From Akebia trifoliata (Eukaryota > Streptophyta > Magnoliopsida > Ranunculales > Lardizabalaceae): a DNA stretch of 64,000 nt. A model generated the notes under the pieces. The model did not search any database and had not been told where the DNA came from. It saw only the letters and a program-made list of their open reading frames with translations. Both the position numbers and the translations under genes were made by a program. Each line of letters begins with the position of its first letter. Position 1 is the first letter of the stretch. The stretch is from the NCBI GenBank assembly GCA_017979445.1, contig CM030717.1:13750086-13814085 (forward strand). The letters are read 5' to 3'. Below are positions 11,554 to 23,160 of the stretch, in pieces.

Positions 11554-11573
11554 TTGCCATCTCTAGCCTTTTG

Positions 11574-12744
11574 TTGACGAAAAATCAGTTGACCATTCCC
11601 TCCCTTGATCAAGATATCCCTTCTTTCATCAAAGGCAACTTGATCGTATTTTGTAACATGAAGTGCATGCATGCACTTAGATCTATTTTTAGAGGTCAAT
11701 GTTATTATTAACACTTAGAATAATTTCTAGATGGATTCATTGGACTAACTAAATAAAATATCTAGGCTGAGTTGAGGAAATTGGTAATATATTAATGATA
11801 TGACTGGGAGACTTCATGCCATTGGTTTTAGGCATTTTATTCATGGTAGAGACCAGAGTCCGGGCCCTACAATTAGAGGATGCTAGGATTAGACATACAT
11901 TTTTCCTTAAATGCACGCTTAGGTAGGGGTATTTCTGTAATTTTACCTTAAATGCACACTTGTAGACTTAGAGGATACCATAATTATTCATGCATTTGGC
12001 ACTTTTTCTTGTTGCTCTAGTTGCTAGATTCACCTAATATTCAGTCTTGAATCTGATATTGATATCATACTTTGTGCCCAAAAAAACAACCCTTAAATTT
12101 ATTGCAACTTTATGTTTAATGAAATTTTGGCATTTTTTCCCCTTAACCGAGATGTCCGGAATCCTCGAATACATGCAGTCCCTCCCCCCATACATACCGA
12201 CCAGGTAATTTCTATGACAAATTCATGAGAGTGGCCCTTTAGGGGTTATTCGAACTCAAGAACACCACTTTAAGAGGCTTGGTCTTGGCCATCTTGCCAA
12301 GTGCCAACCTCTGGGGTTATGAAATTTTGCCTTGCAGCCATGCCCATCCGTATAAGTAAATATTGGATCTTACAAAGAACCTTGTGAGGAGTGATCCTTT
12401 GTTAGATATTTTGACTCCTAAAGGTCTAGAAAGCTTTCTATGTCTACAGAGCATGAATCTGTGGAAAAGAATGATAGAGGTGGCACTGGAAACCCCACGG
12501 CATCAAACGCATGGAGAAATATTTTTCATTTGATGTGTTTAGTTTAGAGAAAAAATAGGTTTCTTTTTCCTTGTCATTCAAGAAACTTGGAAAGTGTATC
12601 TGGTGGCTCTTCATTATAGCTTAAAAGACTAAAATGGTTATGACCAAGTTGTATTTCTTCTAAAATGAGGTCAGCTAGATTCAAGTTTGAGGTAGGTGAA
12701 ATTAAGTCATAAATAAAGCCTTTTTTTTTTTTTTTTTTTAATAT
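11574..12744. other. Intergenic, no supported gene
   Basis: No credible ORF. 12180..12320 contains TTATTCGAACTCAAGAACACC, which looks like the reverse of a tRNA-type B box and could be an old SINE; I do not claim it. A T-run precedes the MITE at 12745. Confidence 0.4.
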
Positions 12745-13224
12745 GAGCGCTGATAATTTGACTGACTTTTGGCACGCACCTGACTCATACTAACGTTGAA
12801 GCTCTTAACTTATTAAAAAAAAGAGTTTCTCTTTCTTGTCCGTTATTATATATATATATATATATATTTATAAGGTTTCAAATCTAGATTTCAAAAAAAT
12901 ATTCATATTTAAAAACATAAAAAAATAAATTTTGAACTTAATCCAAGATGTTTAAAATGGATGGCTAACGAGATCTAAATTTAAAAATAAAATTCAACGG
13001 TGAAAAATAACTATTTTTTTTTCCTTTTAAAGTTCTTATAATTTTATCCTCTACAATGATTTTGAATGTCAGATGATGATCAGACCTGAAAGTTCATTTT
13101 TTTACTATAGGCAAGAGAGAGAAATTATTTTTTTTTTCTTTTTTTTTTCTCTTGAATAAGTTATGTGCTTCCACGTCAGCATGAGTCAGGTGCGTGCACC
13201 AAAAGTACGTCAAATTATCAGCAC
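12745..13224. mobile_element. Mutator-type MITE, 480 bp, long terminal inverted repeats
   Basis: The left arm begins GAGCGCTGATAATTTGAC and the right arm read inward begins GTGCTGATAATTTGAC. Similarity runs for about 75 bp, including GCACGCACCTGACTCAT in both arms. The 11-mer TTTTTTAATAT flanks it at 12734..12744 and 13225..13235. Target duplications of 9-11 bp fit the Mutator superfamily, although the T-run makes part of the match cheap. The inner region is AT-rich and non-coding and includes a (TA)n tract. Confidence 0.7.
12846..12868. repeat. (TA)n microsatellite
   Basis: About eleven TA units inside the MITE at 12745..13224. Confidence 0.95.
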
Positions 13225-13235
13225 TTTTTTAATAT

Positions 13236-13722
13236 TTAATATATTTATTTAAATAAAATTTATCTTTCTCATTTTGTAAGATACAAAATTACTAATTAAG
13301 TTTTTATATTTAAATTTTGCTAAATATTTTTTCTAACAAATGATATGGTTAATCCACATTATCTTTCTTGTGACATATTGGATTGTAATAAGATTTTATC
13401 AATTTTAATTTTGAGAAATTTTTCTCTACAAAAGTAAATGTTACAAGCATTGTAACTAATATTTTGTAAACCCCAAAACACCTTGAAATTTGAAAAGAAA
13501 TGGATACTTAACAGGCAAATCTTCAAAAATAAAAATTGAAAAACATTCAAATAAAAAAGTTTCCTATAAAACCAATAAAAAAAACTAAAAAGTAAATTAC
13601 ATGTAATAAAAAAAATCAAATTTTTAACACAAAAAAAAAAAGTCAAACTAAATTTAAAATAGGCTTAAAAAATAATTTCTTTGACGAATCAAAAAGAAGC
13701 TAATAAAAAAATAAATTGATTA
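13236..13722. other. AT-rich spacer, no gene recognised
   Basis: Very AT-rich. A 95-codon minus ORF at 13359..13646 is low-complexity Phe/Leu/Ile text without motifs and is not supported. Confidence 0.5.
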
Positions 13723-13936
13723 CACTACAATAAACTTGACCTTCAGCTAATGACATCACAATTATCACTAAAAGTCCATAATAGCAACGGAAATACCATC
13801 CATTGTTAAACAATAATGAAGTTGATAATTTTTTGCAAAGTTCTTAACTTTTCGTTGCCAAATTTTATTTGACACTATAAATATTATTATCAATGACAAT
13901 TTATTTTTCTACCCCTACAACTCCGTTTGTAGTAAG
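13723..13936. mobile_element. Candidate CACTA-type MITE
   Basis: It starts CACTACAATAAAC and ends near TTTGTAGTA, close to inverted CACTACAA termini. Internally AGCAACGGAAATACC and TTTTCGTTGCC form an inverted pair typical of small CACTA derivatives. No 3 bp duplication is seen and the right end has lost the final G, so the call is tentative. Confidence 0.35.
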
Positions 13937-13941
13937 GGTGT

Positions 13942-14497
13942 TGTGGAGGATATTTTTCATTAGGTACAAAGGGGGTGACACATGGCACCTAGGGATTCAA
14001 ATTAGACACAGAGATCCAAGCAAACTCGTCTGAGGGTAAGCTTAGTAGCTCGATTACAAATCAATCATAGGTTTGGGTCTCAATTGATCAGAAAATTATT
14101 GAGTCAAGGACGTATGGTAGAGCCGTTCAACCAACCCAAAACCCTAAAAAGCAAGAAGTAGATTCAAAGAGGTTAAAATCTTAGTGAGAAAAAGCCTTAA
14201 AGAAGAAAGAATGTATGAGGATGGGATATTGACTAGATACGTTCCAAAATCTCCTTCTAAATTGGATAAGGGTAAAATTAGTAACAGGATCTAAAGGGAT
14301 CCTAAGGTTTCATCTCTATAAATAGATGGACAAAGGTACTAAAAGGTATGACACAATTTTATACTAAGATTCTGACTTGGGCGTCGGAGAGGTGTGCCTG
14401 CAAGAGGTGTTATTGCAGGCACACCCAAGGAAATGAGGAAAGGAGTTTGCAAGGCATCATCACAGATCTCAAAGTAGTACAAGTTTTTGTATCTACA
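13942..14497 (+). repeat. Left (5') LTR of element E
   Basis: It begins TGTGGAGGATATTTTTC and ends GTATCTACA. It contains CTATAAATAG (TATA box at 14317..14324) and GACTTGGGCGTCGGAG, a word I recall from several plant Ty3 LTRs. A local hairpin, GTGTGCCTGCAA...TTGCAGGCACAC, lies at about 14391..14424. Confidence 0.85.
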
Positions 14498-14500
14498 ATC

Positions 14501-14520
14501 TAGCATCGTCTGTGGGAATC
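14501..14520 (+). other. Primer-binding site of element E
   Basis: TAGCATCGTCTGTGGGAATC begins three bases after the LTR. It resembles the TGGCGCCGTCTGTGGGAA-type site common next to plant Ty3 LTRs, with a few substitutions. Confidence 0.55.
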
Positions 14521-15009
14521 GAATCAGGAACACTCGTAAAAATCACGCTAGCGACATCAAATTGAAGAAACCACATTTACTTACTGAGTTCTCTATCAGA
14601 AATAAGGGCTACCCCTAATATTAATCCTTCGCGCATTTGAAATTTCAAGATGCATCATAGCTTGGCAATCAGATTATTTGATCTTAAAACCAAAAGTGGG
14701 GCAAAACTAATCAAACAAACTAAGGTAGGATAGCATACTCGAATCACATGCAACCTATTGATAAATTAAGTGATCTCTACCTTTGTTTGGAGCAGTAAAT
14801 AATAATAAAAAAAAGGTAAATAGCGGCCATTGGATTGCTTATTTTTTCATGAAGTGAAGTACATGACATAGTTAAGGGAACATTGCTAAAATCAAGTTCT
14901 TGTGAGTTTTATTTAATTACATGCCACAAACAGGATTGCTGGCTAGGTGGTAAAGCTAAGACCACGATAGAACCAAGATGACTTTGCTATGATTAGGTTC
15001 ATGTGATTT
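14521..15009 (+). other. Leader of element E, no ORF
   Basis: Sequence between the primer-binding site of E and the inserted Copia element. No coding or repeat structure recognised. Confidence 0.5.
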
Positions 15010-15413
15010 TGTTGTAGTATGTAACTCATATTGAGTGGAACACGTATATAGAGAAAGCAGGTTGATGGGCAAGAGTGAAGCGAAGTGAAGTGAGGGGAGT
15101 GTAGCAAAATGACAGCATCTGCCTTTTGAGATGTAATTTATTGTTTTATTGCTAGGGATGATTACTAGGTTGGGGATGCAGGGGCAACGCCCTCGATACA
15201 GTACAGGGGTATTATTAGAATTTTCTAATACCTCTTATACGGCTAATGTTAACTATAAATTCATATAATGTAACCCTAATATAACATATAGTGAAAATTC
15301 AACCCCTCGTTCTTGTGGATGCAGGTGCACCGTCGAATCACGTTAAATCTATGTGTTTTTCTTATTTTCTTTTTTCTATACTATTCATCATAATTTTCGC
15401 ACAAAACACAACA
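15010..15413 (+). repeat. 5' LTR of Copia element F
   Basis: Starts TGTTGTAGTATGT, ends CACAACA. Its partner at 19493..19892 is similar along its length but has many substitutions and small indels. Confidence 0.9.
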
Positions 15414-15415
15414 AT

Positions 15416-15431
15416 TGGTATCAAAGTTTAG
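15416..15431 (+). other. Primer-binding site of Copia element F
   Basis: TGGTATCAAAGTTTAG starts two bases after the LTR. It corresponds to the TGGTATCAGAGC site for initiator Met-tRNA used by most plant Copia elements, with one early change (A for G). Confidence 0.8.
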
Positions 15432-15437
15432 GTCACG

Positions 15438-18400
15438 ATGTTTGGGATTTCTTCTACAAAATTTGACATGGTCAAGTTCGATAGATTTGGTAATTCCGGA
15501 TTATGGCAAAGGAGGGTAAAAAATATGTTAGTGTAGCAAGGCATGGTGAAGGCATTATATGAAAGGCAACTGGAAAACATGGACAACATAGATTGGAAGG
15601 AATTGGAAGCGAAGGATGTGGCGACTATCAAGCTTTATCTGATGACGTGATGTATCACGTCATGGATAAGGAATCACCAGTGGCAGTTTGGTCGAAATTG
15701 GAAAGTCGGTATATGTCTTAGTCGTTGACGAACAAGCTTTATCTTAAGCAAAAACTATATAGTCTTAAGATGTTAGAGGGCACAGATTTAAATCAGCATA
15801 TCAACGTGTTCAACCAAATTGTCAGTTATTTGAAGCGAGTTGATGTGAAGTTCGACGACGAAGACAAGGTGTTGATGTTTCTGAATTCCCTACCTACTTC
15901 TCCTACGTAAGAAAATTTGGTTACAACTTTGATATGGGAGTAAAAAAACTCTAAAATTGGAGGAAATCACAAGTACCCTATTAGGCTTTAATCTGAATAA
16001 GAAAGCTAGTGATGAGAATTCACAAGGTGAAGGGCTTGTTCTAAGAAGTAATCAACAACGTGAGAGAAACAAGTCCTAAAGTGGATCAAGTAACAATAAA
16101 ACTCAATTTAAATCTAAGAAGAGAAATGACATACAATGTTATGAGTACGAGAAAAATGGGCACATAAAAGGAGAATGTCTAGAGAAAAGAATGAGGATAC
16201 AGAGAATAAAGAGAGTTCATCAAAGTTTACAAATGTAGTGGAAGAAGAAGACTCAGAGAGCAGTGACAAGGATATGTTTTCTATTTCATCTAGTTCAGAT
16301 CATCTTACAGATTCTTTGATATTGGATTTGGTATGCTCTTATCACATTACACCCAATAAAAATTGATTTGACATCTACAGGTTAGTTAATTATGGTTCTA
16401 TTCTGATAAGTAACGATGCTTCAAGCAAAATTTTTAGAATGGGAAATATAAAATTAAAATATTTGATAGTATTGTTAGAACGTTGTGTGATGTTAGATAT
16501 ATATCGAATTTGAGGAAGAATCTGATTTCATTGGGCACTTTAGATTGTAATTGGTTTAGTTACAAGTCTGAAAGTGGAGTAATGAAAGTGAATAAAGGTG
16601 TTATGACAATGATGAAAGGATATAATTGGTAGGAAATATTTATAGACTACTAGGTACCACAATTGTAGGTGGAGGTGCAGTCGTAGAATCTGAGTCAGAT
16701 AGCACAGTCTTTTAGCATATGTGATTAAGTCATATGGGTGAGCATTGGATGATGAAACTTCATAAGAAAAATCTATTGAAATGTGTTAAAACATGCAAAA
16801 TTGATTTCTGCAGGTATTGTGTTCTTGGAAAACAAAATAAGATACAATTCAAGATAGTCACACACAAAACAATGGGGTTTCTTAACTATGTTCATATAAT
16901 TATTTGGGGGCTAGTAAGGGTAGCATTACTGGGAGGAGATATGTATTTCATGATTTCCATTGATGACTACTCACAAAAGGTTTGGGTGTATTTCATGCGA
17001 CACAAGTCAGAAACGTTTGCCAAGTTCAAGTTATGGAAAGTTGAAGTAGAAAATTAAACAGGAAAGAAAATCAAATGCCTCAGGTTAGATAATGGTACTG
17101 AGTACACAGATTCAAAGTTCATGGAATTGTTTGAGCAACATGGGATCAAGAAACACTTCACAGTGTGCAAGCACCACAACAGAACAAAATAGCGAAAAAG
17201 ATGAATAGAACAATAATTAAAAAAACAATGTATCTCAGGTTGAATATAGGGCTTGTCAAGAACTTCTAGGCAAAAGCAGTAATATAACATGTTTCTTGAT
17301 TAACAGATCACCTAGACTAGCACTAGATGGGAAAATAGTAGAAGAGGTATGGACAGGCAGCGTAGTAGACTACCCTGGTTTGAGAGTGGTTGGATGTCCA
17401 GCCTATGTGCATATTTCTAGTGAGGAGAGGTCGAAGCTTGATGCGAAATCTAGATAGTGTATTTTTCTAAGCTATCATAAAGGGGTGAAAGGCTTTAAGT
17501 TTTGGGATCCAAAGACAAACAAAGTGGTGATTAATAGAAATGTGGTTTTTGATGAAAAAGTCATGTTGCAACATACTCAAAAAGAAGATAAATATATGTC
17601 AAAAAATTGCAGCAATAATGAGCATGTGGTGCAGGTGGAGCTAGAGACCTAAGATAGAGAAGAAAATGCTAAGAATGCAAGGAGTTCTAACTTAGAGGAT
17701 CAGTAGCATCACAGTACAGCTACAAACAGACATAGACGTACTATCAGGCCACCTACTAAGTATGGTTTTGAATATTTGGTTTCTTATGCACTCATTACTA
17801 GTAGCAGAAATCCTACTACTTTTCAAAAGGCAATACACAGCCAAAATAAAAGTAGATGGATGGGTGCTATTGAAGAAGAAATGCAGTCTATGCATAAGAA
17901 CCAGACATAAGAATTAGTAGAGCTTCTAAAGGAGAATAAGGCGATAGAATGCCAATGGTTGTATAAGAAAAAAGAAGCAATGTCAGAAAAAAAAAAAAAA
18001 AAAAAAAAGGTGAGAAGTTCTAGGCTCATCTAGTAGCAAAAGGTTACTCACAGAGGAAAGGGGTTGACTATAGTGAGATCTTTTCTCCTATGGTCAGACA
18101 TACTTCCATCAGGGCAATGTTGGGTTTGATAGCACATTTTGATATGCAATTGGAACAGATGGATGTCAAAGCAACTTTTTTTCATGGTGATTTAGAGTAG
18201 GTAGATTTACATGGTACAACCAGAAGGGTTTAGTCAACCTGGACAGGAACACTTGGTCTATAAATTTATAAAATCAATTTATGGGTTAAACTAGTCTTCG
18301 AGGTAGTGGTACAGTGATTTGACTCCTACATGATCCGGATTGGCTACAAAAAATATGAGTATAACTGTTGTGTTTATGTAAAAAGCTTGATGATGATTCA

Positions 18401-19385
18401 TTTATTTTTTTGTTACTTTATGTGGATGATATGTTGATTACTGCAAAGAGTATGAGTAAGGTCAACAAGTTGAAGACTTTGTTAAGTAGGGAATTTGACA
18501 TAAAGGATTTGGGTGTGGCTAAAAAGATTCTTGAGATGGAGATTCTTAGGGACAGAGCTTCCAGAAGATTATGTTTATCTCAGCGTAGTTATGTTGAGAG
18601 AGTATTGGAAAGGTTCAATATGGATAATGCAAAACCAATGAGTTAATATTTGGCGAATCATTTTAGATTGTCTATAGCTCAATGCCCGAAGACAGATGAT
18701 GAACTGCAAGACATGTCAAAGGTCTCATATGCCAGTACAGTAGGGTGTTTTATGCATGTTATGGTTTGTACGATATCAAATTTGACACAAGCAGTTAGTG
18801 TGGTGAGCAAGTTTCTATCAAATTTAGAATGATAGCATTGAAATACAGTCACGTAGATCTTTAAATACTTGAGGGGTACTACAAACTATGGCATCATGTT
18901 TAGTAGACAGTAAGGTGATCCTTCAATTGTGGGATGATGCAAACTATGTAAGAGATTTAGATGACAAGAGATCTACCACAGGTTATATATTCACTCTTAT
19001 GGAGGGTCTATTCGTTAGAGGTCCATAGTTAAGTCTCTAATTGCACTATCTACTACTGAGTCAGAATATATGGCAATGGCTGAGGCTACCAAGGAAGTTT
19101 TATGGCGTACAAGGTTGGTCAAGGAGCTGGGTATTCAGCAAGGTGGAGTTCAGTTGCATTGTGATAGTTAAAATGTCATTTATTTGATAAAAAAACCAGG
19201 TGTATCATGCAAGGACCAAGAATATAGATGTGAGGTTTCACAGAATAAGGGAATTAGTTTCTTCTGGTGAATTATTACTTAAGAAAGTTCACACTTCTGA
19301 TAATGCAGCAAACATGTTGACAAAGCCTGTTACCATAGATAAGTCCAAGCATTACTTGAACTTGATTAATGTTTCCAAGTGTTAG
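15438..19385 (+). pseudogene. Copia gag-pol polyprotein remnant
   Basis: Readable in pieces across all three frames, with many stops. Gag lies at about 15438..16180, with a zinc knuckle near 16135..16175 (CYEYEKNGHIKGEC) whose second Cys has become Tyr. A protease remnant is near 16315..16365 (ILDLVCSYHITPN). Integrase is at about 16734..17600, including SIDDYSQKVWVYF and LRLDNGTEY. RT is at about 17820..18650 with the catalytic LLYVDDM at about 18415. RNase H is at about 18960..19385, including HARTKNIDVRFHRIRE. Relation to the Tnt1/Tork group is inferred from these motifs. A run of about 21 A at 17988..18008 interrupts the RT part. Confidence 0.9.
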
Positions 19386-19479
19386 ATAGGAGACGTCCCA
19401 ACCTATTGTCCCAGGTGGAGTTCCAAGTTATATTTTCTTTTTTTTCTCTTAATATATTTGCCAAGGGATAGATATTCGT

Positions 19480-19492
19480 CAAGGGGGAGATT
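19480..19492 (+). other. Polypurine tract of Copia element F
   Basis: TCAAGGGGGAGAT lies immediately 5' of the 3' LTR, in the position and form expected for plus-strand priming. Confidence 0.8.
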
Positions 19493-19892
19493 GTTGTAGT
19501 ATGTGACTCATATTAAGTGGAATACATATATAAAGAAGTAGGCTGATGGGCGAGAGTGAAGTGGAGCAGAGTAAAGTGAGCGTAGTAAACAACGGCATCT
19601 CTTTTTGGGGATTTAATTTACTATTTTATTGTTAGGGATGATTAATAGGTTGGGGTGCGGGGGCAATGCCCCTGTGGTATGGTACATGAGTATTATTGGA
19701 ATTTTCAAATACATCTTGTACGGTTAGGGTTTATTATAAATTCACATGATGTAACTCAAACTTGACATATAGTAAAAATTCAGCTCTTCGCTCATGTAGA
19801 TGTAGGCACACCGTCGAACCACGTTAAATCTGTGTTTTTCTTATTTTTTCTTTTCCGTACTATTCACCATAGTTGATGCACCTAACACAATA
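19493..19892 (+). repeat. 3' LTR of Copia element F
   Basis: Starts TGTTGTAGTATGT. The end has decayed from CA to TA (CACAATA). Flanked by GATTA. Confidence 0.88.
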
Positions 19893-19897
19893 GATTA

Positions 19898-20984
19898 TAC
19901 TTGTCACAAGCCACAAGTAGATTTATGATTTATGTGATAGTATGCCAAGTTTTTTCATTATGAGGTACAGTGTGATCCTTATGCATAAAAATGAATCACA
20001 AACAAATAAAATCAGATTTATATATGATTAAGAGGTGATGTACAACCAAGTTTATTTAAATCACGAGATAAGTATGATGGCTAGGATTACATCACAAGGT
20101 TTTTTCTCTCTACTTACACGTAACAACAAATAAGGATGAGAGCATATTACTGTGATGGAAAAAGGAAAATAAATGTTTTAGGTTAAGGATATGTTATAGT
20201 ACAAACCACAACACATAGAGTGGGTGTATTGGATCACATCTTGGTACAATAAGGCAACGGTAAGGATACCTCCAATATTATCCTACGAGTATCACTCAAT
20301 CAATGGTTCAAATTCTCTACTTAGTAACTAAAAGTAAATTCAGTGATCAAAAAAATTCTCAGGTATTTTTTTATGTTTATATTTACACATGGTAACATTG
20401 GAACATGATTGTTGGAGCTTAGTCATATCGAGTCAATTCCTTAGTAGTTGGGTCAACTTGACAAATAAGGTTTGGGGACCAATTTTGTGTCCAACTCGAT
20501 TGAATTTAAGGACTCCATTGAGTCAAATGATATACTTGGGAGCTAATTCTATATTCAAGTCGACCGAGTCGAGGGATTCCATTGAGTCAAGTAATTCGAT
20601 TTATAATACAAAAATTTGATCAAATCATGGAACTCCGTCATATTACGTGATAAATAATTGGGACTTTACCTGAATTAAAAAACTTGGATGATTAAAATGA
20701 TAAATTTAGGTGAGGGCTTAACTCAAGCCTAACTTATCAAATCATATGATATAAATAAGAGTCCAATTCAAATGACTAATTTGTTAATAGGCAATCGACT
20801 CCGATTCATAGGCCTCGACTCTATTGGTCGAATGGGTTTGATTTAGGAAATCGATTATAAGTTGGATTCGATCAAATTATATTGTTTTAAACAATGACAT
20901 AGATCAAAAATACTAGACTAGGAATTTATTGCTTCGATCAAATTATTATTATTTTATGTCCATATTACTTTAAAGATTCAAGAT
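19898..20984 (+). other. Internal region of element E, weakly repetitive
   Basis: No coding capacity. 20400..20880 repeats words such as GAGTCAA, TCGACCGAGTCGAGG and TTCCATTGAGTCAA in a loose pattern. Confidence 0.5.
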
Positions 20985-22290
20985 GTAGAGGAACTTATAC
21001 ACACCCAACTCATATAGGGAGTCTGGTCCACATCCTAAGTCGATCGTAAGGGGCTACTTAACACCACACCCGACTCATATGGGCGGTCCGGTCCACATCT
21101 TAAGCCAATCGTAAGGAACCACTTAACGCTGTACTCGACTCATATGGAAAATTTGATCTACATCCTAAGTCAGACGTGCATGACCACTTAGCTCAAAGTC
21201 CGACCGTGGGAGGTCGGATTACAATAAAAACCTTAGCCTGTTATGAGAGTCGAGCTCGACCATGTGAGGTTGGTTTAACGAAAGTCTTGGCCTGTCATTA
21301 GAAGCAAGCCCAACTGTGTGGGGTTGGTTTAGCAAAATACTCGGCCCATCATGGGAAGTCGAGCCCATCTGTATGGGATTGATACATCTATTATTTATCT
21401 AAGTCTTGGATCGTCCTAGAATCTAAACTCGATTTGGGATTTCAATCGGTTCATATATTATTTATCTACACCTTGGCCCGTTATGGGAGTTGAGTCTAAT
21501 CGTATGGGATTAATATATCTATTATAAATCTAAGTCTTGGGTCGTTCTAGGATCCAAACCTAATCTAAGACTTTGATCAGTTATTTTATTATTTATCTAA
21601 GTCTTGGATCGTTCTGGAATCCAAGCCCAATCTAGGACTTCGATTGGTTATTATATTATTTATCTAAGTTTAATCGTTTTAGGATCCAAATTAGATATAG
21701 GACTCAATCGATTATTCTATTATTTATCAAAGTTTTTGATCATTTTGAAATCCAAGTCCGATCTAAGACTTCAATCAATTATTTTATTATTTATCTTTAG
21801 GACTTCGATCGGTTATTATATTATTTATCTAAGTCTTAGATCGTTCTAGAATCTAAGCCCGATCTAGGATTTCGGTCGACTCTTCCATCATTTGTAAAAG
21901 CTTTGGCCCGTCATAGGAGCTAAGTCCGGCCATATAGGGGTTGGTTTAGTGAAAGCCTTGGCTCGTCATGAGAGCCGAGTCCGACCATGTGGGGTTAGTT
22001 TAATAAAAGCCTTGGCTCATTATGGAAGTCGAGCCCGACCATAAGGCACACAGTGAAAGTCTTGTAGCATAAAGGGAACCAAGCCCGATCGTTAGGGATT
22101 AGTTCTTTACTAATTAAAACTTGGTTCATGAGAGAACCAAGCCCAACCAATAAGGGTCGAGTTAGCTCATCCTTGTTTTTAATAATGACTGGTTCGTATG
22201 GAAGGCAAATCCAACCATTAGGAGTGGGTTTAATTGATTTTAGTTCCAAACCCGACCATAGGGGGTTATATCTATTGGCTTAGGAGTTTC
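20985..22290 (+). repeat. Several successive tandem arrays in element E
   Basis: 20985..21185 has three copies of an approximately 65 bp unit with CCGACTCATATGG and TCCACATC(C/T)TAAG. 21190..21390 and 21895..22270 repeat an approximately 70 bp unit around GAGCCCGACCATGTGGGGTT and CCTTGGC(C/T)C. 21395..21890 repeats an approximately 65 bp unit with TTATTTATCTAAGTCTTGG, then a hairpin such as CTTGGATCGTTCTGGAATCC (21603 onward), then ATCTAGGACTTCGATCGG. All are degenerate. They occupy most of the space where coding sequence would be expected. Confidence 0.8.
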
Positions 22291-22587
22291 AATTCCTGAT
22301 GACAGTAAGTCTAATCGATAAGTGTAAAATGACAAAAAATGAGAGAATAGACAATGTATTTGTAAAAGAAAAATACCTTGAGACATGTAACAAAACAAAT
22401 AGTTCAAATAAACTAAGGTAATTGTAATCATCACACTTTCAAAGGTAAAACAGGTGGATGACATATGGCATAGACATTGACTGAACAGATCTTATACATC
22501 AAAATGAGAATTTATAAGGTGTGTGGCCACGTGTCGCATGGTACCATTCATTTATTCTCGGACACTTGAATTAAAAGTCCAAGCCCT

Positions 22588-22600
22588 CTAGAGGGGGTAT
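22588..22600 (+). other. Polypurine tract of element E
   Basis: CTAGAGGGGGTAT lies directly 5' of the right LTR at 22601. Confidence 0.65.
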
Positions 22601-23160
22601 TGTGGAGGATATTTTTCATTGGGTACCCAGGGGTGACACATGGCACGTAGAAATTCGAATTAGATACAAAATCTGAGCAAACTTTTCTGAGGGTAAGTTT
22701 GGTGGCTCAGTTACTAATCAACCATGGGTTCGGGTCTCGATTGGTCAGAAAAATATTGAGTCAATGACATATGGTAGAGCCATTCAATCAGTTCAAAACC
22801 CTAAAAAGTATATATTAGATCAAAAGAGTTAAAATCTTGATGAGAAAAAGCTTCAAGAAAGAAGGAATGTATGAGGACGGGATATTGACTAGATACGTTC
22901 CAAAATCTCCTTATAAATTGGATAAAGGTAAAATCGGTAACAATATCTAAAGGGGTCTTAAGGTTTCATCTCTATAAATAGATAGACAGAGGTACTAAAA
23001 TGTATGAGTTCTCCCCCTCTAAATTTGACACAATTTTTATACTAAGATTATGACTTGGGCGTCAAAAATGTGTTGTTACAGGCACACTCAGGGGAACGAA
23101 GAGAGGAGATCGTGAGACATCATCATAGATCTCAAGGTAGTGCAAATTTTTGCATCTACA
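22601..23160 (+). repeat. Right (3') LTR of element E
   Basis: 560 bp, homologous to 13942..14497 along its length with many substitutions. TATA box TATAAATA at 22973..22980. Ends GCATCTACA. Confidence 0.85.

Larger units (their letters stand above)
10468..11565. mobile_element. hAT-type non-autonomous element (outer)
   Basis: The left terminus is TAGGGTTGGCAAT; the right terminus read inward is TAGAGATGGCAA (11 of 13 alignable bases agree). Flanks are GTCTTTTG (10460..10467) and GCCTTTTG (11566..11573), a 7/8 match to the 8 bp duplication made by hAT transposases. There is no transposase ORF. The right terminal repeat is interrupted by a second element (10879..11553). Confidence 0.7.
15010..19892 (+). 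mobile_element. Element F: Copia (Tnt1/Tork-like) retrotransposon, degenerate
   Basis: A full-length but dead element of 4,883 bp inserted in element E. LTRs are at 15010..15413 and 19493..19892. Flanks are GATTT (15005..15009) and GATTA (19893..19897), a 4/5 match. The order gag, protease, integrase, RT, RNase H is the Copia order. The LTRs differ at many positions by eye, so the insertion is old. Confidence 0.9.
13942..23160 (+). mobile_element. Element E: non-coding Ty3-like LTR element, 9.2 kb with nested Copia
   Basis: Two diverged direct LTRs (13942..14497 and 22601..23160) face the same way and are flanked by GGTGT (13937..13941) and TGTGT (23161..23165). A primer-binding site follows the left LTR and a purine tract precedes the right one. 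Without the nested Copia element the length is about 4.3 kb. No gag or pol can be read, so it is a LARD-like non-autonomous or decayed element. Its internal region (19898..22587) is mostly repeat arrays. Confidence 0.8.

Noticed and set aside
12180..12320. Reverse SINE or tRNA-like sequence around TTATTCGAACTCAAGAACACC
   Set aside because: Only a B-box-like word is visible. A box, body and tail are not recognisable.
14935..14990. Possible tRNA gene (GGCTAGGTGGTAAAGC)
   Set aside because: The A-box-like start has no matching B box and no cloverleaf can be drawn by eye.
15428..15631. Minus ORF overlapping the Copia gag
   Set aside because: Antisense of the gag remnant; the plus strand carries the recognisable Copia text.
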